Shown: positions 34,775 to 43,605 of the stretch, piece by piece | How the letters are laid out: each line of letters starts with the position of its first letter | Numbering within the stretch: the first letter of the stretch is position 1 | Assembly (NCBI RefSeq): GCF_014204795.1 | Contig: NZ_JACHMB010000001.1 | Location: 6,212,501-6,276,500, forward strand | Source of the DNA: Nonomuraea jabiensis | GTDB taxonomy: Bacteria; Actinomycetota; Actinomycetes; Streptosporangiales; Streptosporangiaceae | Reading direction: 5' to 3' | Length of the DNA stretch: 64,000 nucleotides | Notes under the pieces: model-generated | The model's input: the letters and a program-made list of their open reading frames with translations, nothing else | The model's database searches: none | What the model was told of the DNA's origin: nothing | Program-made: the position numbers and the translations under genes

Positions 34775-35940
34775 ACGTGACCCGCCGCCAGCTTGGCGCC
34801 CTGGTGGGGGCCGCGTTCCTCGCCCCCGCCCTGCCCGCCAGGCCCGCCTCGGCCGCCGCCCCCGCCTGGAAGCTCATGTGGGCGCCGGACCCGGCCGCCG
34901 TCGGGCTGCGCGCGTTCGAGACGATCGAGGACGACCGCGCCGACTCGCACCCGGCCGGGCAGCCCCACATCTACGTCGAGGGCGACGCCTTCCGCTTCAA
35001 CATGCACACCGCCGACCGCGACACCTCGACGGACCGGCAGCGCCAGGAGGTCACCGGCAACCGGAACCCGGACGGCTACCTGCGCTGGCTGGCGGGGGAG
35101 ACGTGGCGGGTCACGTACTCGATGTACATCCCGAGCTCGCTCAAGGCCACCACGACCTTCACCCACATCAGCCAGACCAAGATGCCGGGCACCGGCACCA
35201 GCCCGATCACGGTCACGTCGCTGCGCCGCGTGAACGGCGTGCAGACCATCGAACACAAGATCTTCGAGTCCGACACCCTGGTGGGGCGCACCGAGCTCGA
35301 GCCGCTGCACGACAAGTGGATCGACACCGAGTACGAGATCAAGATCGGCGACGGCGGCTCGGGCTCGGTGCGGTGGGTGCTGCGCAGTGGCGGCGCCACG
35401 CTCGTGGACGCCACCAGGACCGGCGACACCTTCCTCGGCGACCGGGTCCGCCCCAAGTGGGGCATCTACCGCTCGCTCGGCGACACCTCCGGCTCGCTGC
35501 AGAACTGCTACCTGCTGCTGCGTGACATGCGCGCGTACAAGCAGGTGCAGGCCACCGCCACCCGGCTGGAGGCGGAGAACGCGACGATCTCGCAGGGCGT
35601 CGTCGAGTCGAACCACGCCGGGTTCTCCGGCGCCGGGTTCGTCAACACCGACAACGTGGCGGGCGCCTACGTGGAGTGGCGGCACACCGCCGCCGCGGCC
35701 GGTCCCGCCACGCTGACCGTCCGGTACGCCAACGGCACGGGCGCCGACCGCCCCGCGGACCTGGCCGTCAACGGCCGGGTCGTGGCCTCCGGCCTGTCCT
35801 TCCCCGCCACCGGCGCCTGGACCACCTGGGCGTCCCGGAGCGTGGTGGCCGACCTCGCCGCCGGGGCCAACACCGTCCGCCTCACCGCCGCCACTGCGGG
35901 CGGCTGCCCGAACCTCGACTACCTGGAGGTGGTCCAATGA
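34771..35940 (+). CDS. Secreted jelly-roll polysaccharide-lyase-like protein with CBM35
   Basis: 389 residues from ATG 34771, translationally coupled (ATGA) to the GH28 gene before it. A twin-arginine-type leader (MNVTRRQLGALVGAAF) precedes a beta-jelly-roll domain (about 30-260) with DRQRQEVTGNRNPDGYLRW and TFTHISQTKM. The arginine/glutamate strand is like that in heparin-lyase-I-like and PL20-type proteins. I cannot place it in a characterised family with certainty; it may be a lyase or a non-catalytic concanavalin-like protein. A CBM35-type module covers about 265-389. Its place in the pectinase operon suggests a uronic-acid-containing substrate. Confidence 0.7.
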   Translation: MNVTRRQLGALVGAAFLAPALPARPASAAAPAWKLMWAPDPAAVGLRAFETIEDDRADSHPAGQPHIYVEGDAFRFNMHTADRDTSTDRQRQEVTGNRNPDGYLRWLAGETWRVTYSMYIPSSLKATTTFTHISQTKMPGTGTSPITVTSLRRVNGVQTIEHKIFESDTLVGRTELEPLHDKWIDTEYEIKIGDGGSGSVRWVLRSGGATLVDATRTGDTFLGDRVRPKWGIYRSLGDTSGSLQNCYLLLRDMRAYKQVQATATRLEAENATISQGVVESNHAGFSGAGFVNTDNVAGAYVEWRHTAAAAGPATLTVRYANGTGADRPADLAVNGRVVASGLSFPATGAWTTWASRSVVADLAAGANTVRLTAATAGGCPNLDYLEVVQ

Positions 35941-37814
35941 CGATCTCCCGGCGCGACCTGATCAAAGTGGGCGGCGCCCTCCTCGCCGGCACCGGTACGA
36001 CCGGCGGCCCCACGTACGCCGAGTCCGTCGCCCCGGGTGCGGCGGGCTCGGCCGGCAAAGCCCCAGCCGCCACCGGGGCCGCCACCGGGGCCGCCACCGG
36101 GGCCGCCACCGGGGCCGCCACCGGGGCGGCGTCGCCGTGGGACCGGGTCCCCGAGATCCTCGCCAGGATCGTGCCGCCGGCCTTCCCCGACCGCGCGTTC
36201 CCGATCACCGACTACGGCGCCAAGCCGGACAACTCCACCGACTGCACGGCCGCGTTCCGCGACGCCATCGCCGCCTGCAACGCGGCGGGCGGCGGCCGCG
36301 TGGTGGTGCCGTCAGGGACGTTCCGCACCGGCAAGATCCACCTGCTGTCGAACGTCAACCTCCAGGTGAACGGCACCATCAGGTTCCGCACGGACCCCGG
36401 CTCCTACCTGCCGACGGTGCTCACCCGCTGGGAGGGCATCGAGTGCTACAACTACTCGCCCTTCATCTACGCCAACGGCCAGACCAATGTCGCCATCACG
36501 GGCACGGGCACGATCGACGGCAACGCGCCCGCCGGCGACTGGTCGTCGTGGGGGAGCGGCGGCGCGGACCGCGACCAGCTCCGCGAATGGGGCGCGAACG
36601 ACCACCCGGTGGCGCAGCGCCAGTTCGGCAGCGGCCACAAGCTGCGGCCCAACATGATCGGCCTCTACAACTGCACGGCGGTGCTCGTCGAGGGCGTCAA
36701 CCTGCGCAACCCGGCGATGTGGACCCTGCACCCGGTCTACTGCACCAACGTCACCGTCCGGAACGTCACCTTCTACTCCACCAACTCCCAGGGTGACGGC
36801 TGCGACCCCGACTCCTGCACCGACGTGCTGATCACCGGCTGCAAGTTCGACACCAACGACGACTGCGTCCCCATCAAGTCGGGCCGCGACCGCGACGGCC
36901 GCCGGGTGAACCGCCCCTCGCAGAACATCGTGATCCAGAACTGCAAGTTCAGCGGCCGGTGGGGCGGCGTGACCATCGGCAGCGAGATGTCCGGCGGGGT
37001 CCGCGACGTGTTCGCCGAGGACTGCGAGTGCAACGCGCCCGACTTCCCCGGCCGCTACCCGGTCAAGTACGCCCTCTACGTCAAGACCAGCTTCAACCGC
37101 GGCGGCTTCGTGGACGGCGTGCACCTGCGCCGCATCACCGGCCACGACCTGGAGCGCAGCGCCCTGTACGTCACGCTCAACTACGAGACCTCGGGCTCCC
37201 TGCCGCCGGTCGTGCAGAACTTCACCGCCGACGGCCTCACGATCGACGGCGCGGCGAAGGCGTACGACCTGGACGGCCGCCCGACCGACCACATCAAGAA
37301 CGTCACGATCTCCAACAGCACGTTCACCGGGATCACGACGGCCACGCCGACCGCGTCGAACGTCGACAACCTCGTGCTGTCCCGGGTGAGCGTCAACGGC
37401 AAGGACATCTCCAACACCCAGCCGCCTGCCGGGACCCGGTACGAGGCCGAGGACGCCGTGATCTCCCAGGGCGCCGCCGAGTCGAACCACGCCGGGTACT
37501 CCGGCACCGGCTTCGTCAACACCGACAACGTGGCCGGCGCCTACGTCGAGTTCGCGGTGAGCGCGGCGGCGGCCGGCAGCAGGTCCCTCACGATCAGGTA
37601 CGCCAACGGCACGAGCACCAACCGGCCGTTCGCGGTCACCGTCAACGGCACCGCCGCCGGATCCGCCCTGAACGCCCCCGGCACCGGCGCCTGGACCACC
37701 TGGGTGTCCACCTCCGTCACCGTGCCCCTCGTCCCCGGCGCCAACGCCGTCCGGCTCACCGCCACCACCGCCGGCGGCCTGCCCAATCTCGACTACGTGG
37801 AGCTCCAGCCATGA
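35937..37814 (+). CDS. Secreted GH28-like enzyme with CBM35, paralogue of the 32978 gene
   Basis: 625 residues, start overlapping the previous stop (ATGA). A twin-arginine leader (MTISRRDLIKVGGALL) is followed by an ATGA-repeat linker, then the GH28 helix beginning SPWDRVPEILARIVPPAF, almost the same as in the first GH28. DGCDPDSCTDVLITG and DTNDDCVPIKSGRD carry the acidic residues. As in its paralogue, the conserved His and Arg positions are changed (GRWGGVTIGSEMSGG and ALYVKTSFNRGG). A CBM35-type module occupies about 500-625. The two genes are a diverged tandem duplication with the lyase-like gene between them. Confidence 0.87.
   Translation: MTISRRDLIKVGGALLAGTGTTGGPTYAESVAPGAAGSAGKAPAATGAATGAATGAATGAATGAASPWDRVPEILARIVPPAFPDRAFPITDYGAKPDNSTDCTAAFRDAIAACNAAGGGRVVVPSGTFRTGKIHLLSNVNLQVNGTIRFRTDPGSYLPTVLTRWEGIECYNYSPFIYANGQTNVAITGTGTIDGNAPAGDWSSWGSGGADRDQLREWGANDHPVAQRQFGSGHKLRPNMIGLYNCTAVLVEGVNLRNPAMWTLHPVYCTNVTVRNVTFYSTNSQGDGCDPDSCTDVLITGCKFDTNDDCVPIKSGRDRDGRRVNRPSQNIVIQNCKFSGRWGGVTIGSEMSGGVRDVFAEDCECNAPDFPGRYPVKYALYVKTSFNRGGFVDGVHLRRITGHDLERSALYVTLNYETSGSLPPVVQNFTADGLTIDGAAKAYDLDGRPTDHIKNVTISNSTFTGITTATPTASNVDNLVLSRVSVNGKDISNTQPPAGTRYEAEDAVISQGAAESNHAGYSGTGFVNTDNVAGAYVEFAVSAAAAGSRSLTIRYANGTSTNRPFAVTVNGTAAGSALNAPGTGAWTTWVSTSVTVPLVPGANAVRLTATTAGGLPNLDYVELQP
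36066..36125 (+). repeat. 12-bp tandem repeat in GH28 linker
   Basis: Five perfect copies of GCCGCCACCGGG, encoding an Ala-Ala-Thr-Gly linker between the leader and the catalytic domain. The unit length preserves frame. Confidence 0.93.
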
Positions 37815-39751
37815 AACCGCTCGCCCGAGCCCTGCTGGTATGCGCCCTGGCCCTGCTCGGAGCCACACCCCTCCCCGCGCAGGCCCTCGCCGAGTTCAAC
37901 GTGCGCGACTACGGCGCCACCGGCAACGGCTCGACCAACGACGACGACGCCATCGACCGCGCCATCAACGCCGCCAGCGCGGCCCCCGGCGGCACCGTCG
38001 TCTTCCCCTCCGGCCGCTACCGGGCCCGCACCATCCACCTGAAGTCCCACGTCACGCTCAGGCTCGACTCCGGCGCGACGCTGCTGGCCGCGAGCAGCGG
38101 CATGGACGCCGCAGAGTCCAACCCCAACGACGACTACCAGGACTACGGCCACAGCCACTTCCACAACTCGCTCATGTGGGGCAGCGGCATCACCGACTTC
38201 CACATCACCGGCACCGGCACGATCGACGGCGACGGCAACCTCATCACCGGCAACCCGTCCTCCGGCCAGGCCGACAAGGCGCTGACCCTCACCGAGTGCT
38301 CGAACGTCAGCCTCGAAGGCGTCACGTTCCGGCGCGGCGGCCACTTCGCCGCCCTGATCAACGGCTGCCACGACGTCACGATCGACAACCTCAAGACGAT
38401 CAACTCCAGCAGCGGCGTGCGCGACGGCATCAACCTGATCAACAGCTGGAACGTCACCGTCACCAACAGCCGCATCGAGGCCAGCGACGACGCCCTGGTG
38501 TTCAAGAGCGACTACGCGCTCGGCCACACCTACACCAGCCAGAACGTCCGCGTGCGCGACACGACCGTCTACTCGCACGAGAACAACGCGCTGCAGTTCG
38601 GGTCGGAGACCTGCGGGAGCTTCCGCGACTTCCGGTTCGAGAACATCACCGTGCTGGGCGCGGGCAAGGCCGGCATCGGCATCGTGTCCATGGACGGGGC
38701 GATCATCGAGGACGTCCACTACGACAACGTGACGCTCACCAAGACCACGTCGCCGTTCTTCTTCAAGATCGGTGAGCGCAAGCGCTGCCCCGGCTCGCCC
38801 CCCGCCGGACGGATCCGGAATATCACGATCTCCAACGTGACCGGGACCAACCTGACCGCGCCCGTGGTCACCGGCACGGTGGGCGCCTCCGACTACACCA
38901 GCACGCTGACCGGCACGCCGTCCGTGGACCTCGGCCCCGGCATCACGTTCCAGAACGTCGACCTCACCGTCCCCGGCGGCCACCCCGCCTCGGAGGCCAC
39001 CCGGGTGCCCGGCGAGTTCCTCACCACCTACCCGCCGCGCGACTACGGCGCGCGCCCCTCGTACGGCTACTGGATCAGGCACGCCACCGGCGTCACGCTC
39101 AACGGCGAGACCCGGTTCGAGGACAACGACAACCGGCCCTACGTGATCGCCGACGACGCCTCCGACGTGCGGCTGAACGGCGTCGTCGCGCAGCGCGGCA
39201 GCGGGAGCCCCTACGACGTCGGGTTCAGCGGCGTCAGCGGCTACGCCGTGCGCGACAGCGCCGACTCCTCCGGCGGCGCGCTGCGCGTGCGCGCCACCAA
39301 CTCCACGCCCGTCCCCGGCACCCCCGACAGCCTGTACGCCGAGGCGGAGGCGGGCACGGTCACCGCCCCCATGCAGACGGCCGCCGACCAGGCCGCGTCC
39401 GGAGGCTCGTACGTGACCGTCGCCGCCGGCAACAACAGCAAGTCCAGCGCGCCCTCCACCGGCTGGACGACGATCCCGTTCACGGTCGAGCACGACGGCA
39501 CGTTCGCCGTCTGGGCCCGCGTGATCGCCGCCAACGACGGCGACGACTCGTTCTGGGTGCGCTCGGGCACCGGCTCGTGGACGAACTGGAACAACATCCC
39601 GATCGGCACCTCCTGGCACTGGGCCAAGCTGCCCGTCACGTACGACCTGGCGGCCGGAGCGCGCACGATCACCTTCGCCTACCGCGAGGACGGCGCCCGC
39701 CTCGACCGGGTGGCCATCAGCAGTGACCCCGCGTTCGACCCCGGATCCTAG
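37811..39751 (+). CDS. Secreted GH28-family beta-helix enzyme with a different C-terminal CBM
   Basis: 646 residues, ATGA-coupled to the gene before. A Sec signal peptide ends near QALA. The beta-helix starts FNVRDYGATGNGSTNDDDAID; GVRDGINLINSWNVTVTNS and ASDDALVFKSD match the GH28 acidic sites, and ENNALQFGSE replaces the usual GHG motif. The C-terminal module (about 515-640, YAEAEAGTVTAPMQ ... RLDRVAIS) is a CBM6/35-like fold but clearly not the repeated CBM35 of its neighbours. Probably an exo- or rhamnogalacturonan-type hydrolase. It is more distant from the two GH28 paralogues upstream. Confidence 0.83.
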   Translation: MKPLARALLVCALALLGATPLPAQALAEFNVRDYGATGNGSTNDDDAIDRAINAASAAPGGTVVFPSGRYRARTIHLKSHVTLRLDSGATLLAASSGMDAAESNPNDDYQDYGHSHFHNSLMWGSGITDFHITGTGTIDGDGNLITGNPSSGQADKALTLTECSNVSLEGVTFRRGGHFAALINGCHDVTIDNLKTINSSSGVRDGINLINSWNVTVTNSRIEASDDALVFKSDYALGHTYTSQNVRVRDTTVYSHENNALQFGSETCGSFRDFRFENITVLGAGKAGIGIVSMDGAIIEDVHYDNVTLTKTTSPFFFKIGERKRCPGSPPAGRIRNITISNVTGTNLTAPVVTGTVGASDYTSTLTGTPSVDLGPGITFQNVDLTVPGGHPASEATRVPGEFLTTYPPRDYGARPSYGYWIRHATGVTLNGETRFEDNDNRPYVIADDASDVRLNGVVAQRGSGSPYDVGFSGVSGYAVRDSADSSGGALRVRATNSTPVPGTPDSLYAEAEAGTVTAPMQTAADQAASGGSYVTVAAGNNSKSSAPSTGWTTIPFTVEHDGTFAVWARVIAANDGDDSFWVRSGTGSWTNWNNIPIGTSWHWAKLPVTYDLAAGARTITFAYREDGARLDRVAISSDPAFDPGS

Positions 39752-39761
39752 GAGACGCACC

Positions 39762-41894
39762 ATGAGACGCACGGCGATGCTCGCCGTCCTGGCGCTCGTG
39801 CTCGGCCTGCTCACCGCCGCCCCGGCGCGGGCCGACCTGCAACACCCGCGCCAGGCTTTCCTGCGCAACTCGATCGCCGGCCTCTTCCTGCACTGGGGCG
39901 AGCGGACCTCGCCGCAGCACACCAGCTGCAGCGCGTGGGAGGCCGACGTCACCAACGGCGGCTGGAGCGCCTCCTACTGGGTGAACGAGGCCAAGAAGCT
40001 GCACGCCCAGTACATCGTGCTGGCCACCTTCCACAGCCGGCTCGGCTACGCCCGGCCGTACCCGTCGGCGATCCCGGGCTCCTGCCGCACCACGCGCGAC
40101 TTCCTCGGCGAGCTGATCGACGCCGCCGACGCGCAGGGCCTGAAGGTCATCCACTACATGACCGACGACCCGCAGTGGCACAACGAGGGACTGTCGTCGG
40201 GGTCGTGGCTCAACTCCTCGGCCTTCTCCAGCTACGTCGGCCACGACGTGGACCTGACCACCCGTGACGGGTTCGGCGAGTTCAGCTACCTGCAGTTCTT
40301 CGAGCAGATGCAGCGCTATCCCAAGCTCGCCGGGTTCTGGATCGACAACGACAACGCCTACTGGGAGCGCAACGACCTCTACGCCAAGATCTACCAGCAG
40401 CGCCCCGACATGACGATCTCGAACAACAACGAAGACACGCCGATCATGGACATGATCAGCAACGAGCAGAAGACCGGCATGACGCCGTCGTACGACTACC
40501 CGCAGGCGGTCTACACGGCGCTGCCCCGGCTGATCGAGGCCGACTTCAAGCTGCCCACCGGCGGCCCCTGGTGGTACGGCGGCTCCGACCAGGCCGTGGA
40601 CCGCAAGCTCACGCTCGGCCGGCTCATCACGAACGCGGGCTCGTCGGTCAAGGCGCTGATGGCCGAGACGCCCATGGTCAACGGCAAGTTCCCCGCCCAG
40701 CAGGTCAGCTTCAACAACTTCGCGAACACGTACCTGGGGGAGATCTGGGAGTCGCTCGGCGGGACGGAAGGCGGCGGCTACATGTTCGGCGGGCTCAAGC
40801 CGGGCTTCTGGAACAACGGCGCGCACGGCGTGACCACCGTCGCCAAGGACGACCCGAACCGGCACTACATCCACGTGATCACGCCGCCGTCCGGCAGCAC
40901 GCTGTCGCTGCGCGACAACGGCTACCGGGTCAGCTCGGTGACGAACCTGCGCACGGGCGCGCCGGTCGCGTTCACGCAGTCGGGCGGCACGCTGACGCTC
41001 AGCGGGATCTCCGGCTGGGACCAGTACGACACCGTCTTCAAGGTCCTCACCAGCGGCCGCCAGGGCATCTACACCGGCGTCACGCTGTCGGCGAGCTCGT
41101 CCACCAGCGGCCACGGCGCGGCGGCGGCGGGCGACGGGAACTACCTGACCTACTGGGACAGCGACGCCGCCGAGCCCGCGCGGCTCACCTTCGACCTGGG
41201 GTCCGCCAAGCCCATCCGGTACCTGGCGGTCAACCAGCGGGAGGACTCCACCGTCTACCCGTCGTCCGGGTCGGCGCGGATCTCCGACTACCAGGTACAC
41301 GTCAGCAACGACGGCTCGACCTGGGGGAGCGCGGTCAAGACCGGGACCGTGCCGAACGCTCGCGGTGTCCAGTTCATCGACCTGAACGCGGTCACCGCCC
41401 GCTACGTCCGGCTCTCCAAGACCGGGCACCACGGCGTCGCCCGCTGGCGGGTGGACGAGGCGTGGGTCGGCGGCCAGTACGCGGGCGGCGGCGGCTCCAC
41501 CGGCACCCGCTACGAGGCCGAGAACGCCACGATCTCGCAGGGCGCCGTCGAGTCCAACCACGCCGGCTACTCCGGCACCGGCTTCGTCAACGGCGACAAC
41601 GTCACCGGCTCCTACACCGAGTGGACGATCAACGCGCCCGCGGCCGGAACCGCCACGATCGCGCTGCGCTACGCCAACGGCACGACGACCGCCCGCCCGG
41701 CGGCCGTCACCGTGAACGGCGGCGCCGCCCAGAACCGCGACTACCCCGGCACCGGCGCCTGGACGACCTGGGTGAGCGACACGTTCACCGTCCCGCTCAA
41801 CGCCGGGGCCAACACGCTGCGGGTCACCGCGACGACCGACGGCGGCAACCCGAACCTCGACTACGTCGACGTCACGACGGGAGGCACCTCATGA
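39762..41894 (+). CDS. Secreted GH29-like alpha-L-fucosidase with F5/8-type domain and CBM35
   Basis: 710 residues from ATG 39762 (AGGAG seven bases upstream), ten bases after the previous stop. After a signal peptide, a TIM-barrel of the fucosidase type begins with GLFLHWGERTS and AKKLHAQYIVLATFHS. KLAGFWIDNDN holds the likely nucleophile Asp195. A discoidin-like F5/8 type C domain (about 447-575, LGSAKPIRYLAVNQRED ... ARYVRLSKTG) and a CBM35-type module (about 583-710) follow. It may remove L-fucose from rhamnogalacturonan or xyloglucan side chains. The barrel is a divergent family member, so substrate is tentative. Coupled by ATGA to the GH27 gene. Confidence 0.8.
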   Translation: MRRTAMLAVLALVLGLLTAAPARADLQHPRQAFLRNSIAGLFLHWGERTSPQHTSCSAWEADVTNGGWSASYWVNEAKKLHAQYIVLATFHSRLGYARPYPSAIPGSCRTTRDFLGELIDAADAQGLKVIHYMTDDPQWHNEGLSSGSWLNSSAFSSYVGHDVDLTTRDGFGEFSYLQFFEQMQRYPKLAGFWIDNDNAYWERNDLYAKIYQQRPDMTISNNNEDTPIMDMISNEQKTGMTPSYDYPQAVYTALPRLIEADFKLPTGGPWWYGGSDQAVDRKLTLGRLITNAGSSVKALMAETPMVNGKFPAQQVSFNNFANTYLGEIWESLGGTEGGGYMFGGLKPGFWNNGAHGVTTVAKDDPNRHYIHVITPPSGSTLSLRDNGYRVSSVTNLRTGAPVAFTQSGGTLTLSGISGWDQYDTVFKVLTSGRQGIYTGVTLSASSSTSGHGAAAAGDGNYLTYWDSDAAEPARLTFDLGSAKPIRYLAVNQREDSTVYPSSGSARISDYQVHVSNDGSTWGSAVKTGTVPNARGVQFIDLNAVTARYVRLSKTGHHGVARWRVDEAWVGGQYAGGGGSTGTRYEAENATISQGAVESNHAGYSGTGFVNGDNVTGSYTEWTINAPAAGTATIALRYANGTTTARPAAVTVNGGAAQNRDYPGTGAWTTWVSDTFTVPLNAGANTLRVTATTDGGNPNLDYVDVTTGGTS

Positions 41895-43591
41895 GAGCGG
41901 TGTTCGCGGCGCTCGCGCTGACCGCCACCTGCCTGACCGTGCCCGCGGCGCCGGCCGCCGCCTCGGACAACGGGCTGTCCATCAGGCCCGCGATGGGCTG
42001 GAGCAGCTGGAGCTTCGTCCGCCGCTGGCCCGACGAGACCAAGATGAAGGCGCAGGCGGACGCGCTGGTCAGCAGCGGCCTGGCCGACAAGGGCTACGTC
42101 TACGTCAACCTCGACGACTTCTACCAGAAGTGCGACTCCAACGGCTTCGTCGTCGACAATTACGGCCGCTGGGCGGTGGACAGCGCCAAGTTCCCGTCCG
42201 GGATCAAGGCGCTGGCCGACTACGTGCACGCCAAGGGGCTGAAGTTCGGCTTCTACGTCACCCCGGGCATCGCGAAGAACGCCGTCACCGCCAACAAGCC
42301 GATCGAGGGCACGTCGTACCACGCGAAGGACATCGCGGACACCTCGCAGACGCACAAGAACTACAACTGCAAGAACATGTACCGGCTCAACTACTCCCAC
42401 CCGGGCGCGCAGGCGTTCATCAACTCGTGGGCCGACCAGATGGCCTCGTGGGGCGTGGACTACCTCAAGATCGACGGCGTGGACGCCTCCACGGTCGCGG
42501 ACGTGGAGGCGTGGGACAAGGCGCTGCGCCAGACCGGCCGGCCGATCAACTTCGCGCTCTCCAACAACCTGCCGATCGCCCAGGCCACCACCTGGAAGCG
42601 GCTGGCCAACAGCTGGCGCACCCAGGGCGACGTCGAGTGCTACTGCGGCTCCGGCCCGAACGGCAGCGGCTACCCGCTCACCGACTGGTCGCACGTCGTC
42701 AGCCGGTTCAACTCGGCCGCCTCCTGGCAGCAGTACGCCGGTCCGGGCGGCTGGAACGACTACGACTCGCTGCAGATCGGCAACGGCGACCAGGTCGGGC
42801 TCACCGCCGACCAGCGCCGCTCGCACATGACGCACTGGGCGATGGCCGCGAGCCCGCTGCTGCTCGGCACCGACCTGACCGCGCTCACCTCCGTCGACCT
42901 GGCGATGCTGAAGAACGATCGGCTCATCGCGGTCAACCAGGACGGCGTGGCCGCCCAGCGCGTCGTCAACAGCGGCGTCAACCAGGTGTGGCGCAAGCGG
43001 GAGGCCAACGGCGACTACGTCATCGCGCTCTACAACACCGGCACGTCGGGCAACTCCACGGTGAGCGTCACCTGGGCGCAGGCCGGCTTCACCGGCCCGG
43101 CCGCCGTCACGAACCTGTGGTCGGGCGCCTCCGAGGGCACCATCGCCTCCTCCTACAGCGCCACCCTGCGCCCGGGGGAGACCCGCCTCATCCGCGCCCG
43201 GCCGGCCGGCGCCGCGACCCGTTACGAGGCCGAGAACGCGACGATCTCGCAGGGCGCCGCCGAGTCGAACCACTCCGGCTTCTCCGGCACCGGGTTCGTC
43301 AACGCCGACAACGTGACCGGCTCGTACGTGGAGTTCACCGTGAACGCCGCCGAGGCCGGCTCGCGCACCGTCACCATCCGGTACGCCAACGGCACCTCGG
43401 TGAACCGGCCGATGACCGTCGCGGTCAACGGCGCCGCCGTCCAGACCCGCGACTTCCCCGGCACGGGCGACTGGGACACCTGGGCGGACGCCACGCTCAC
43501 GGTGTCACTGAACGCCGGGGCCAACACCGTCCGCCTGACGGGCACCACCGCCAACGGCGGACCCAACGTCGACTACCTCGACGTCTCCTGA
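41891..43591 (+). CDS. Secreted GH27 alpha-galactosidase-like enzyme with CBM35
   Basis: 566 residues. Signal peptide, then a GH27 barrel (about 28-330) with RPAMGWSSWSF, VNLDDFY and the nucleophile Asp195 in YLKIDGVD. The acid/base Asp247 is in SWRTQGDVE. A beta-sandwich domain (about 340-435) precedes the CBM35-type module (about 443-566). Family 27 includes alpha-galactosidases and beta-L-arabinopyranosidases; either activity would trim pectic side chains. Start overlaps the fucosidase-like stop by four bases. Confidence 0.92.
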   Translation: MRAVFAALALTATCLTVPAAPAAASDNGLSIRPAMGWSSWSFVRRWPDETKMKAQADALVSSGLADKGYVYVNLDDFYQKCDSNGFVVDNYGRWAVDSAKFPSGIKALADYVHAKGLKFGFYVTPGIAKNAVTANKPIEGTSYHAKDIADTSQTHKNYNCKNMYRLNYSHPGAQAFINSWADQMASWGVDYLKIDGVDASTVADVEAWDKALRQTGRPINFALSNNLPIAQATTWKRLANSWRTQGDVECYCGSGPNGSGYPLTDWSHVVSRFNSAASWQQYAGPGGWNDYDSLQIGNGDQVGLTADQRRSHMTHWAMAASPLLLGTDLTALTSVDLAMLKNDRLIAVNQDGVAAQRVVNSGVNQVWRKREANGDYVIALYNTGTSGNSTVSVTWAQAGFTGPAAVTNLWSGASEGTIASSYSATLRPGETRLIRARPAGAATRYEAENATISQGAAESNHSGFSGTGFVNADNVTGSYVEFTVNAAEAGSRTVTIRYANGTSVNRPMTVAVNGAAVQTRDFPGTGDWDTWADATLTVSLNAGANTVRLTGTTANGGPNVDYLDVS

Positions 43592-43605
43592 TCGGAGGTA
43601 CGCCT

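Noticed and set aside
42130..43605. Long frame upstream of the GH75 gene in the same phase
   Set aside because: It is the out-of-frame translation of GH27; the GH75 gene starts at GTG 43606 with its own ribosome site and signal peptide.
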